A stretch of 64,000 bases of DNA from Micromonospora sp. CCTCC AA 2012012 (GTDB lineage Bacteria; Actinomycetota; Actinomycetes; Mycobacteriales; Micromonosporaceae). The notes beneath the pieces are model-generated. The model was not told the origin of the DNA. It saw nothing but the letters and a program-made list of their open reading frames with translations, and searched no databases. Made by a program: the position numbers and the translations under genes. This document shows, piece by piece, positions 18,375 through 26,483 of the stretch. The stretch spans positions 3,348,001 to 3,412,000 of the forward strand of contig NZ_CP159342.1 in the NCBI RefSeq assembly GCF_040499845.1, given 5' to 3'. Numbering within the stretch: position 1 is the stretch's first letter; each line of letters opens with the position of its first letter.

Positions 18375-20528
18375 TCAGGATCCGGTGAGGATGACGAGTT
18401 GCCGGGTCGCCCGGGTCATCGCGACGTAGCGGTCGACCGCCCCTTCGACGCCGGCGCCGAACCCCTCCGGGTCCACGAGGACGACCAGGTCGAACTCCAG
18501 CCCCTTCGACAGCTCCGGGGTCAACGACCGGACCCGGGCCGTACCGGGGAAGGCGGGGTCCCCGATGACGCAGGCCGTCCCCTCAGCGTGCGCGGCGACC
18601 CAGGCGTCGAGCACCGGACCCAGGTCGGCCACTGCCCCGTGTACGACGGGGACCCCGCTGCCCCGGATCGAGGTCGGCACGTTGGCGTCCGGCAGGACCG
18701 CCCGGATGACCGGTTCGGCCTCGGCCATGATCTCCTCCGGCGTCCGGTAGTTGATGCTCAGCGAGGCCAGGGTGATCCGGTCGAACCCGACCCGGGTCAG
18801 CCGTTCCCGCCACGACTCCGGGAAGCCGTGCCGGGCCTGGGCGCGGTCCCCGACGATGGTGAAGCTCCGGGACGGGCAGCGCAGCAGCAGCATCCGCCAC
18901 TCGGCGTCGGTCAGTTCCTGGGCCTCGTCCACGACGATGTGCGCGAACGGGCCGGCGAGCCGGTCCGGCTCGGCGTCGGGCAGTACGGCCTCGTCGACCA
19001 GCGCGTCCTGGAGGTCCAGTTGGCGCAGGCTCGACAGCACCCCCTCCCCGTCGTCGTAGGTGTGGGCCGCGATCAGCTCGTCGACGACCGTGGACATCCG
19101 CTCGCGTTCGACGGCGACGACGGCGTCGTGGCGGCGGCTGCGCCGGGACGCCTCCGGGTCGCCGAGCCGCTGCCGGGCCGCGTCCAGGAACGGCAGGTCG
19201 GAGACCGTCCAGGCGGATGGGTCGGCGCGCTGCAGCCGCCGGATCTCGTCGGCGCTCAGCCAGGGGGCGCACCGGCGCAGATAGGCGGGCACCGACCACA
19301 GGTCACCGACCACGTCGGTGGCCGCCAGCAGCGGCCAGGCCCGGTGGAAGGCCGAGCGCAGTTCGGTGTTGCGCAGCAGCGACCGGCGGAGCAGGTCCTC
19401 CGGCTCGTCGCCGTCGTACTTCCCCAGCAGGATGGTGAGCAGCTCCGCCCAGATCTCCTCCCGCACCTCGTTGTGCGGGGCACCGGGTCCGGCCGCCTCG
19501 AACGCCTCGGCCCAGTCGTCGGCGCTCAGCCGGACGTCGGTCTCGCCGACGGTGACCGTCATCCCCCGGGCCGGCGGCTTCTCATAGAACCGGACCGCCG
19601 CCTCCACCGCCGTCACCAGCTCCGCGGCCGACTTCAGGCGCGCCACCTCCGGGTCGGCTTCGCGCGCCGCCGCGGCTCCCTCGGGCACGAGGTCCCGCAG
19701 GGTGCAGATCTGCACGTCCTCCTCGCCGAGGCTGGGCAGCACGTCGGAGACGTACGCCAGATAGGGCTGGTGCGGGCCGACGACGAGCACGCCACCCCGG
19801 CGCCGGCCGAGGTGCGGGTCGGCGTAACGCAGGTAGGCGGTGCGGTGCAGGGCGACGACGGTCTTCCCGGTGCCCGGGCCCCCGTCGACGACGAGAGCGC
19901 CCCGCGATCCGGCCCGGATGATGGCGTCCTGGTCGGCCTGGATGGTGCCGAGCACGTCCCGCATCCGGGCCGACCGGTTGCCGCCGAGGCTGGCGATGAA
20001 GGCGGACTGGTCGTCGAGCGCGGCGTGCCCCTCCCACCCGTCCGGGCTGAACACCTCGTCCCAGTAGTCGCTGATCCGGCCGCGCGTCCACCGGTACCGG
20101 CGGCGACTGGTCAGCCCCATCGGGTTGGCGTGGGTGGCCCCGAAGAACGGTGCCGCGGCCGGCGAGCGCCAGTCCAGCAGCAGCCGGCGACCCGCGCTGT
20201 CGGTGAGGCCCCGTCGTCCGACGTACACCGGCTCGGGGTGCTCCGCGCCGACCATGTGCCCGATGCAGAGGTCCAGCCCGAACCGGCGCAGGGCGCGCAG
20301 CCGGGCCTCCAGCCGCCGGACCTCCATGTCCCGCTCCACCGCCTGCCGGCCCTTGCCGGCGGGCGACCGGCGCACCGTGTCGAGGCGGTCGGAGAGGTCG
20401 GCGAGGACCTGCTCCAGGCTCCGGGCGATGGCCGCGAAGTGCCGCTCGTCGGCGGCGATCAGCGCCGGGTCGGCCTTGTGGGCGAGCCGGTCGGGCAGGT
20501 CGAACGCGCTTCCGGTCAGCGGATTCAT
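18375..20528 (-). CDS. helR: HelR-like RNA polymerase recycling motor ATPase
   Basis: 717 residues, UvrD/Rep-like superfamily 1 ATPase of the HelD/HelR type. The N-terminus is helical and charged (LIAADERHFAAIARSLEQVL), typical of the arm that enters RNA polymerase. VDGGPGTGKTVVALHRTAYL is Walker A, HIVVDEAQELTDAEWRMLL Walker B, then FTIVGDRAQ, LSINYRTPEEI and a C-terminal YVAMTRATRQLVIL. HelR proteins remove stalled or rifamycin-bound polymerase complexes and confer rifamycin tolerance. The ATG at 20528 follows a G-rich ribosome site (GGGGGGCGG); an in-frame ATG at 20642 is less likely. A palindrome like the rifamycin-associated element lies about 160 bases upstream. Confidence 0.9.
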   Translation of the reverse strand: MNPLTGSAFDLPDRLAHKADPALIAADERHFAAIARSLEQVLADLSDRLDTVRRSPAGKGRQAVERDMEVRRLEARLRALRRFGLDLCIGHMVGAEHPEPVYVGRRGLTDSAGRRLLLDWRSPAAAPFFGATHANPMGLTSRRRYRWTRGRISDYWDEVFSPDGWEGHAALDDQSAFIASLGGNRSARMRDVLGTIQADQDAIIRAGSRGALVVDGGPGTGKTVVALHRTAYLRYADPHLGRRRGGVLVVGPHQPYLAYVSDVLPSLGEEDVQICTLRDLVPEGAAAAREADPEVARLKSAAELVTAVEAAVRFYEKPPARGMTVTVGETDVRLSADDWAEAFEAAGPGAPHNEVREEIWAELLTILLGKYDGDEPEDLLRRSLLRNTELRSAFHRAWPLLAATDVVGDLWSVPAYLRRCAPWLSADEIRRLQRADPSAWTVSDLPFLDAARQRLGDPEASRRSRRHDAVVAVERERMSTVVDELIAAHTYDDGEGVLSSLRQLDLQDALVDEAVLPDAEPDRLAGPFAHIVVDEAQELTDAEWRMLLLRCPSRSFTIVGDRAQARHGFPESWRERLTRVGFDRITLASLSINYRTPEEIMAEAEPVIRAVLPDANVPTSIRGSGVPVVHGAVADLGPVLDAWVAAHAEGTACVIGDPAFPGTARVRSLTPELSKGLEFDLVVLVDPEGFGAGVEGAVDRYVAMTRATRQLVILTGS

Positions 20529-21013
20529 TTCCGCCCCCCGCTGATCGTGGAAAGCACGGGCGCGGCGGATACCGCAAACCACGGTCGAACTCCCCCGTTC
20601 GACCCGCACCTCGACGGCAAAACTAGCATTCGTGACTTCCATTTCTGCAGGTCCCTGCCTCGGCCGACGATTTTGCAGCAGGACCGGGGTCTTGCCGCAA
20701 GGCCCGGGGTGCGATATACCTTGAAAATGAAGGGAGCGCTTTCTCCCTCTTCCTTGAATCCCCTCGTCGCTTCTCGTCGTCCCCGCGCGGCGGACAGTTC
20801 CGCGTTAACGGGCGGTGCGCCTGCCGCGCGAGCGGCGAGCCCGGCGTCCGAGTCGGTCAGGGACTGCATAAGCGGGGTGTCGTCGGGCGGTCGACGACAA
20901 GCCTCCGCAGGTTCTGGGCAACGACATCAACCGCCATAGCGCTGACCCTTCCACCGGCGGACCGGCGCGCGCCCCGCCGGAGCCACCTTCGATCCCCCCG
21001 GTGACTGGTTGGC
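20529..21013. other. Divergent intergenic region helR / membrane PLD-like gene
   Basis: 485 bases without a convincing gene. The helR-proximal part holds the palindromic element at 20687-20705 and an AT-rich patch (gatatacc, ttgaaaatga at 20712-20730) that could be its promoter. The rest, 20740-21000, has no clear conserved motif; open frames across it are of low-complexity composition. Confidence 0.6.
20687..20705 (-). promoter_or_regulatory. Rifamycin-associated-element-like palindrome upstream of helR
   Basis: GGGTCTTGCCGCAAGGCCC is a 19-base inverted repeat centred at 20696 with one mismatch (T90/G102). It closely resembles the known rifamycin-associated element of actinomycetes, a CTTGC-n-GCAAG core with G/C flanks found before rifamycin-resistance genes including helR. 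Its position 160 bases upstream of the helR start, beside AT-rich sequence, suggests rifamycin-responsive control. Confidence 0.75.
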
Positions 21014-21859
21014 ATGTGCCAGAGTCGCTACATGCTCCCTGACTCCACAGAGCACAGTCGTCGGCCTCACCGTGCCGCAGATTCGTGGTCGCACTGGATC
21101 TTGGCCGACCTCCGACGGGGTCGGAACCTCGACCTGTACGTCGCGGTCGTGGTAACGCTGGGCATCGCCGTGCTGAGCGTGCTGAGCGTGGTGGACGGCA
21201 GGATCGTTGCGGCAGCGACGCTGTCCGTGCTGGCGGTAGTGGTCACATCGGGCCTGGCAGGAAGGCACCAGTCGGAGGCGATCGGGCAGGCGCTCGACCG
21301 GCTGGCGGCCGCATCCGACCGGCCAGTTGGGGCAGAGCGGTTTCTTGCCACCCGAATGCCGGCACTGGATGCCGACGCGGCGGTGGCTGCTGACATCCGC
21401 CTCGTCGGGGTCACGCTGACTCGTACCGTGCGGGATCTGCTGCCGGTGCTCGAGCGGCGCCTTGCGGCCGGTGCACGGGTGCGGGTGCTGTTGATCGACA
21501 CGGACAGCGGCGCGAAGGTGGAGGCGGTGGCCCGTAGCCGGAAGGCCGACGCAGTCGGCTTTTACCAGAACCGGGTTACGGCTACCAGCCAGTTGCTTCG
21601 CGTACTCGCCTCGGCGGCCCCTTACAACGACGGGTTGCAATTGCGCTTGCTGCCGTTCGTGCCTGCCTTCGGCATGTGCCTGATCGATCCGGATGAGCAG
21701 CACGGGAGGATACACGTGGAGATCTACCAGCACCGGACCCTGGCGGCGGATCCGGCCTTCACGCTGAACGCGGACCGTGACGGACATTGGTACGCACTGT
21801 TCCGGGACCAGTTCGACACTATGTGGGAGAGCGGGCGACCGGTCACCCTGACCGGGTGA
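21014..21859 (+). CDS. Membrane-anchored phospholipase-D-like domain protein
   Basis: 281 residues. Two hydrophobic helices at about 35-80 (YVAVVVTLGIAVLSVLSVV and VAAATLSVLAVVVTSGLAG) are followed by a cytoplasmic domain. That domain has the strand/helix order of PLD-like proteins: ADIRLVGVTLTRTVRDLL, AGARVRVLLIDTDS, LQLRLLPFVPAFGMCLIDP and a C-terminal WYALFRDQFDTMWE. HKD catalytic motifs are not present, so it may bind rather than cleave a phospho-ligand. ATGs at 21014 and 21032 are both possible. It is convergent with the Nudix regulator, 7 bases apart. Confidence 0.6.
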   Translation: MCQSRYMLPDSTEHSRRPHRAADSWSHWILADLRRGRNLDLYVAVVVTLGIAVLSVLSVVDGRIVAAATLSVLAVVVTSGLAGRHQSEAIGQALDRLAAASDRPVGAERFLATRMPALDADAAVAADIRLVGVTLTRTVRDLLPVLERRLAAGARVRVLLIDTDSGAKVEAVARSRKADAVGFYQNRVTATSQLLRVLASAAPYNDGLQLRLLPFVPAFGMCLIDPDEQHGRIHVEIYQHRTLAADPAFTLNADRDGHWYALFRDQFDTMWESGRPVTLTG

Positions 21860-21866
21860 CCGAGGT

Positions 21867-22595
21867 TCACCGATCGGCGGGGTGCCCCGGCGATTCGGTC
21901 CCGTGCATGGCCTGCCGGAGCATCGGCGGATGCAGCATCGTCGCCGGACCGCGTCGATAGAGCTTGGCCGGGCGGCCGAGACCGGACGTGGTACGCCGCC
22001 CGGTGGGGACGATGAAGCCGTCGGTGTTGAGCACCTTCCGGCTGAAATTGCGCTGGTCCAATGCGGTGCCCCAGAGCGCCTCGTAGACACCGCGCAGGTC
22101 GCCGATGGTGAACTCCTCGTCGCAGAACGCGGTGGCCAGAGTGGTGTACTCGAGTTTGGTCCGCGCGCGCTCGACGGCGGCGGCCATGATCCGGGCGTGG
22201 TCGAACGCCAGGTCCGCCTCCCCGTCGAGCATCCGGTCGACCGACTCCCAGGAGGCCCCCGCGGCGTCCGAGCCGGCCCGTGGGACCGGCAGGTCGGGAG
22301 CCACGGCGAGGTATGCCACGGTGACCACCCGTCCGCGCGGATCTCGCCGCGGGTCACTGAACACCTCGAGTTGTTCCAGGTGCAGGCCCGTGAGTCCGGT
22401 CTCCTCCGCCAACTCCCGCACGGCCGTCTCATCGACGCTCTCGTCCGCCCGAACGAACCCGCCGGGAAGCGCGGGGCACCCGAGGAAGGGTTCGTTGCCG
22501 CGCCGGATGACCAACACCTCCAGCCTGCCCTCGCGCACGGTCAGAACGGCAAGGTCGGCGGTGAGGCGAAGTTCGGCGTGCGGACGATCGGTCAC
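21867..22595 (-). CDS. Nudix-domain / winged-helix transcriptional regulator (NrtR-like)
   Basis: 242 residues. Residues about 5-150 are a Nudix fold with an intact Nudix box, GGFVRADESVDETAVRELAEETGL (GX5EX7REUXEEXGU). Residues about 155-225 form a winged helix: FTIGDLRGVYEALWG, LDQRNFSRKVL and GRPAKLYR. This two-part layout is that of NrtR, which senses ADP-ribose-type NAD metabolites and represses target operons. Many NrtR proteins have lost the catalytic box; here it is complete, so hydrolysis is possible. Two repeats resembling operator sites lie within 70 bases of its GTG start, toward the divergent signalling operon, so it probably regulates itself and that operon. Confidence 0.85.
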   Translation of the reverse strand: MTDRPHAELRLTADLAVLTVREGRLEVLVIRRGNEPFLGCPALPGGFVRADESVDETAVRELAEETGLTGLHLEQLEVFSDPRRDPRGRVVTVAYLAVAPDLPVPRAGSDAAGASWESVDRMLDGEADLAFDHARIMAAAVERARTKLEYTTLATAFCDEEFTIGDLRGVYEALWGTALDQRNFSRKVLNTDGFIVPTGRRTTSGLGRPAKLYRRGPATMLHPPMLRQAMHGTESPGHPADR

Positions 22596-22611
22596 CGGGC
22601 CAGCCTAGATG

Positions 22612-22664
22612 TTGTCGCATTGACATGAAAGAGCGACGCCTTTACTGTCGAACTGACATCAAAG
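22612..22664. promoter_or_regulatory. Tandem operator-like repeats for the Nudix regulator
   Basis: Two 20-base units, 22612-22631 and 22645-22664, match at 16 positions: TGTCG-nAn-TGACAT-n-AAAG. Each contains inverted half-sites TGTC and GACA separated by 5 bases. Their start-to-start distance is 33 bases, about three helical turns. The first lies 17 bases from the regulator's start codon. Assignment to the adjacent Nudix/winged-helix protein is inferred from position. Confidence 0.6.
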
Positions 22665-22673
22665 GCGTCGCTC
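22631..22673. repeat. 13-bp perfect inverted repeat
   Basis: GAGCGACGCCTTT (22631-22643) and AAAGGCGTCGCTC (22661-22673) are exact complements separated by 17 bases. It overlaps the second operator-like unit, so it could be a stem-loop in the leader RNA or a second protein-binding site. Confidence 0.75.
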
Positions 22674-22876
22674 CACCGCGTCGAGCGAGCGCCTGTCCCG
22701 CATCCGACAGCGTTCCGACCAAATAGGACGACCATCGCCGGTCCGATTGACGGGACCGACCCCCACGACCCTCCCTCTTCGCCACGCAGTTCGACGCGCC
22801 AAACGCCACGAACGGCCGTCGTCCGACGTGATCTCGCACCGTTACCGTTCGGTCCACCCACCGCGACAGTTGCGCA

Positions 22877-22897
22877 GCGTCACGTACTTGGTGACGC
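22877..22897. promoter_or_regulatory. 7-bp inverted repeat upstream of the PASTA gene
   Basis: GCGTCAC (22877-22883) and GTGACGC (22891-22897) flank a 7-base spacer, 59 bases before the GTG start of the first operon gene. It is placed where an operator or promoter-proximal site would be expected. Confidence 0.45.
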
Positions 22898-22955
22898 CCG
22901 GTCCCCGCGAAGCACCTCCCGCTCATGGACATCCCTCTCCTGCACCACGATCGAG

Positions 22956-23660
22956 GTGACAGCCGTGCACCAACCGCCCTTCCTCCGCGGCTCGGTGATC
23001 GTCGCCGGGCTCGTCACGACCGCGATGACCCTCGCCGCGTGCGGCGGCAACGACTCCGAGCCGGTCCGGACCCAAGGAGCACCGGCCTCCACCAGCGGCC
23101 TGCCCATCACCCCGTCCCAGGCCGCGCCCGAGGTGCCTCTTTCCTCGGCTCCTCCGCCGACCCAGGCGGTGACGGTGCTGCCGAACGTGACCGGGAAGCG
23201 ACTCAGCGAGGGTGAGGAACTGCTCCGCGCGAACGGTTTCCTCGCCGTCCGCGCCGTCGACGCCAGCGGCGAGGGGCGCACGATCCTGGAAAAGAACAAC
23301 TGGGTGATCACCCGGCAGGACCCCGCCGCAGGCGCCGAGGCTTCCGCCGAACTGACCGTCACGCTCACCGTCCGGCGTCCCACCGATCAGGAACCGCCTC
23401 CGGTCGTCCGCAAGGGTGTCGTGCCGCGCGTCGTCTGCCACGACCTGCAGGACGCCCAGGATGCGCTGCGCGACGCCGGGTTCTACCTGCTGCTTCCCCG
23501 GGACGGCCTGGGGCAGGGACGGATCCCCCTGGTCGATCGCAACTGGATCGTCGTCGGGCAGTCCGCGCCGGCCGGCAGCACCCCAGAGCCCACCGAGAAG
23601 ATCGAGCTGACCGTGGTCAAGTTCGGGGAGCCCACCGGGAACTCGAAGTGCCCGAGCTGA
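22956..23660 (+). CDS. PASTA-domain lipoprotein
   Basis: 234 residues, GTG start. A lipoprotein signal peptide ends in the lipobox LAAC with Cys29. After a Pro/Ser-rich spacer come two PASTA repeats: about residues 72-140 (VLPNVTGKRLSEGEELLRANGF) and about 155-228 (VVPRVVCHDLQDAQDALRDAGF). PASTA domains bind muropeptides or beta-lactams and usually sit outside on Ser/Thr kinases; here they are a separate lipid-anchored protein, first in an operon that contains a kinase without such a sensor. The gene overlaps the next by 13 bases. It is a plausible external sensor subunit of the system. Confidence 0.88.
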   Translation: MTAVHQPPFLRGSVIVAGLVTTAMTLAACGGNDSEPVRTQGAPASTSGLPITPSQAAPEVPLSSAPPPTQAVTVLPNVTGKRLSEGEELLRANGFLAVRAVDASGEGRTILEKNNWVITRQDPAAGAEASAELTVTLTVRRPTDQEPPPVVRKGVVPRVVCHDLQDAQDALRDAGFYLLLPRDGLGQGRIPLVDRNWIVVGQSAPAGSTPEPTEKIELTVVKFGEPTGNSKCPS

Positions 23661-25666
23661 GCCGAGCACCGAGCTGGGCGCAGTGCCGCACCGCCGCGCG
23701 CTCCGTGTGGAGCACCGAGTACGCCCGGGAAGCCATCGACCTGGTACGGCCGCGTGGCCCCCTGGGGATCATCCGTAGCCGCGGACCGCTGCCTCTGATG
23801 CTCTACGTCGCCGCGCGGGACGGGCGTCTGGTGTGGAACGGCCCGGAATCGCTGGCGATCCTCCAGCCGCCGGGCGACATCGCCCTGCCGGCGGTGGGCG
23901 GTCTCCGACTCGGTGTGCTGAGACGGCTAGCCCGTGCCTGGGACATCACCCTATTCGCGGTGCCGCCCGCACTGATGCTGGTCGGTGCCGCTCTCGCCGC
24001 CCTGTGGCACGTCACCACCGCCGGGACGGGGTCACGCGCCGCGGTTCTGCTGCTCGCCGTCGGCGCGGTGGCGTACCTCAGCGTGCTCCTGACCTGCCTG
24101 GTCGTTACCGGCCTCGGCTGGTTCTATCGGGAGTTCGGCCGACCGACGCCGCCCGACGAACGGATCGCCGCGGAGCTGATGCCCGGCCAGCGGTGGACGT
24201 TGGTGTTCTGCCACCACGTCGACGACCGCCGGCCCCGGCTACTGCTGGAGCTCGCCCGGCAGCAGCTCGCCGACCTACTCCGCAGCGACGTCGAGGAGTA
24301 CGGCCGCGACGTCGGGACGGAGATCCCACTACTGAACGTGACCGAGACGCTGGTCTGCCTCCAGCAAGGTGTGACGACGCAGTCGATGCGCGACGTGGTC
24401 GACGCGTGGACGGAGCAGGACCGGATCTTCGGTGCAAACGCCGGGGTCACCGTGAAGATGGCAGGGTATCCCGCCGCCCGCCCACCGAACCGGCTCGTCG
24501 ACCGTGGCGGCTTCCTCTTCTGGTACCTCGCCGGGGAGGCGGTGGTGGTCACCGTGGCCGCCCGGCTCGTCGCCGACCAGGAACGCGCCGCCTGCGCCGC
24601 CCCCTGTACGACGCACCCGGTCGACTACGGACGCGCTCTGCACTGGCTCGGCAGCCGGCTCTTCTTCACCGACCCGTACGGCCTGACGCCGGCCACCCAT
24701 CAGGCCTGGACGCTGGGGCTGCTGACCAGCCTCATGTCGTTGATGGGCGTCTTCGTCACCATCACCGCGGCGCAGCAGTACCTCCGGGTCCGCCGCACCC
24801 TCCAGCAGCGAATCGAGAGGAAGATCGCCATGGCCAATCGCCGTACCCGGACCCTCATCATCGTGGCGACCGACGAGGAGAACCAGGCCGTCTGCGAAGC
24901 GGCGCGGGAGGTCACCGGGTGCCAGCCGGAGCTCGACTTCCTTCCCCACCAGACGGTGCAGCGACTCGGGACCATCAGCCGTACCGAACTCATGCTCGTG
25001 CAGGTGCGACCCGGCAGCGTCGGACCGGGCTCGGCCGCCATCTCTGCCGCAGCCCTGGTCTCCCAGCTCGAGCCGCACTTCCTGATCCTCACCGGCATCT
25101 GCTACGGCCTGCGCCCCGACAGGCACGAGTTCGGCGACATCCTGGTCTGCGACCAGCTGCGGGCCATCGACCACCGCAAGGAGGCCGAGCCCGCCGGTCA
25201 CCGGCCCGGCACACCGTTCGGCAGTGGGGCCGAAGCCGCCGCCGCGTTGGCGGAGACCCCCGCGCCGGCCGGATCGCGGACGGTGCTCATCCGGGGAGAC
25301 GCGGTCACGCCGTCCACCACCCTCCTGAGTCGGTTCAGGGCCGTCGCGCAGACGTGGACGAGCGGCGGCCGGGTCCACTTCGGCCCAATGCTTTCCGCCA
25401 GCACCCTGGTCAGTGCCCGGTCGCTGCGTGACGAGCTGCACGAGCAGCAGCCGGAGGCGCTCGGTGGCGAGATGGAGGGCGCCGGGGTCTACGCCGCGGC
25501 GGCCCACGCGAAGGTCGACTGGATCCTCGTCAAGGCGATCTGCGACTGGGGCTTCGAGAAGGGCGACGACTTCCACGAGCGGGCAGCGCGCAACGCCGCG
25601 CGATTCGTCGTACGGGTCGCCGAGGAACGCGGCTTCGACCTGGCGCCGCCGCGTGGATCGATCTGA
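23648..25666 (+). CDS. Membrane protein with C-terminal nucleoside phosphorylase/MTA-SAH nucleosidase-like domain
   Basis: 672 residues, GTG start overlapping the PASTA gene by 13 bases. Hydrophobic helices lie at about 100-121, 130-158 and 355-378; the region between the second and third is mostly soluble. From about residue 398 a PNP/MTAN fold begins: RTRTLIIVATDEENQ, then LEPHFLILTGICYGL, EFGDILVCDQ, GGEMEGAGVYAAAA with Glu610 of the Met-Glu ribose-binding motif, and VKAICDWG with Asp633, the purine-binding acid. The catalytic residues thus appear kept. Such enzymes cleave N-glycosidic bonds of nucleosides; in bacterial conflict systems PNP-like domains act as effectors or sensors. Its substrate is unknown. 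Confidence 0.82.
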   Translation: MPELSRAPSWAQCRTAARSVWSTEYAREAIDLVRPRGPLGIIRSRGPLPLMLYVAARDGRLVWNGPESLAILQPPGDIALPAVGGLRLGVLRRLARAWDITLFAVPPALMLVGAALAALWHVTTAGTGSRAAVLLLAVGAVAYLSVLLTCLVVTGLGWFYREFGRPTPPDERIAAELMPGQRWTLVFCHHVDDRRPRLLLELARQQLADLLRSDVEEYGRDVGTEIPLLNVTETLVCLQQGVTTQSMRDVVDAWTEQDRIFGANAGVTVKMAGYPAARPPNRLVDRGGFLFWYLAGEAVVVTVAARLVADQERAACAAPCTTHPVDYGRALHWLGSRLFFTDPYGLTPATHQAWTLGLLTSLMSLMGVFVTITAAQQYLRVRRTLQQRIERKIAMANRRTRTLIIVATDEENQAVCEAAREVTGCQPELDFLPHQTVQRLGTISRTELMLVQVRPGSVGPGSAAISAAALVSQLEPHFLILTGICYGLRPDRHEFGDILVCDQLRAIDHRKEAEPAGHRPGTPFGSGAEAAAALAETPAPAGSRTVLIRGDAVTPSTTLLSRFRAVAQTWTSGGRVHFGPMLSASTLVSARSLRDELHEQQPEALGGEMEGAGVYAAAAHAKVDWILVKAICDWGFEKGDDFHERAARNAARFVVRVAEERGFDLAPPRGSI

Positions 25667-25709
25667 CCGCGGAAAGCCCCGCACCACCACCGGAAAGGCC
25701 GACATACCG

Positions 25710-26483
25710 ATGAGCACCCAGAACGACCGGGTCCGCGCCGGCGATCTGCCCCGGGAACAGGGCTACCCGGTCGTGGACTCCGCGGAACTCGAACCGGTCG
25801 TGCGACGCCCGTTCCGTCGTGCCCGCCGTTCCCTGCACGAGATTCCCCGGCAACCGCCGGGTACCGTCCTGGTCTTCCAACTCGGTGACGCCTACGAGGT
25901 GCTGCCCGACCCGGACCTGCGCCTGGACGCCGCCCTCGTGGTCGACGCCGTGGCCGTGGCGGTCGTCTCCACCAGGCACACCCTGCGCGAGGTCACCGCC
26001 TACCTGCCTAGCGCCGATCCCCGTACCTGCGTGGCGTTGCGGGCGCGCTTCCACTGCTGGGTCACCGATCCGCAGCTGGTGCTCGACGCCGGTTGCTGGG
26101 ACGTCGAACCGTTCCTCACCGACCACCTGGTCGCCGACCGTCGACTGCGCTTCATCACGCAGGCCACCGATCCGCACACCGGCTGGCAGGTCTTCCACCG
26201 CAACTCGACCGCCCGGATCTTCGCCTACCACGACCTGCACCCGCTCGTCGTGCCCGGGCTGCGGACCCGGCTGGTCGACGTGGCGGTCGAACCACAGCGT
26301 CTCGCCACACCACCCCGGCCGCGCGACAGCACCCGTCCGGCCGACGTACCACCGGTCCCCGATGACGGTGGTGCGGGGCGGAGCCCGGCCACCGACGGCG
26401 CCTCGATGGCGGACGGGCCGGCCCCGATGGACGGAGACCCCGCCTTCACGCCCGACAACTACACCTGGGGAGAGAACTCGTGA
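25710..26483 (+). CDS. Hypothetical protein, possibly SPFH/Band7-like
   Basis: 257 residues; GGAAAGG stands 11 bases before the ATG. A core at about residues 70-190 reads VVDAVAVAVVSTRHTLREVTAY, then CVALRARFHCWVTDPQLVLDAG and FLTDHLVADRRLR. The strand followed by a (V/T)DP turn recalls SPFH (stomatin/flotillin) domains, but no membrane segment is visible and the match is weak. The C-terminal 60 residues are disordered and Pro/Asp-rich. Third gene of the signalling operon, 43 bases after the nucleosidase-like gene and overlapping the next by 4 bases. No family is securely recognised. Confidence 0.6.
   Translation: MSTQNDRVRAGDLPREQGYPVVDSAELEPVVRRPFRRARRSLHEIPRQPPGTVLVFQLGDAYEVLPDPDLRLDAALVVDAVAVAVVSTRHTLREVTAYLPSADPRTCVALRARFHCWVTDPQLVLDAGCWDVEPFLTDHLVADRRLRFITQATDPHTGWQVFHRNSTARIFAYHDLHPLVVPGLRTRLVDVAVEPQRLATPPRPRDSTRPADVPPVPDDGGAGRSPATDGASMADGPAPMDGDPAFTPDNYTWGENS

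Larger units (their letters stand above)
22596..22955. other. Divergent regulatory region of the signalling operon
   Basis: 360 bases between the Nudix regulator and the PASTA lipoprotein gene. It holds tandem operator-like repeats, a 13-bp inverted repeat and a 7-bp inverted repeat, each listed separately. No convincing coding sequence was seen between 22680 and 22870. Confidence 0.7.

Noticed and set aside
20525..20869. 114-codon leftward frame upstream of helR
   Set aside because: Covers the regulatory palindrome and its promoter region; composition is unlike a protein.
23833..25431. Second rightward frame within the nucleosidase-like gene
   Set aside because: Arg/Pro-rich translation without motifs; the overlapping frame has helices and intact PNP motifs.
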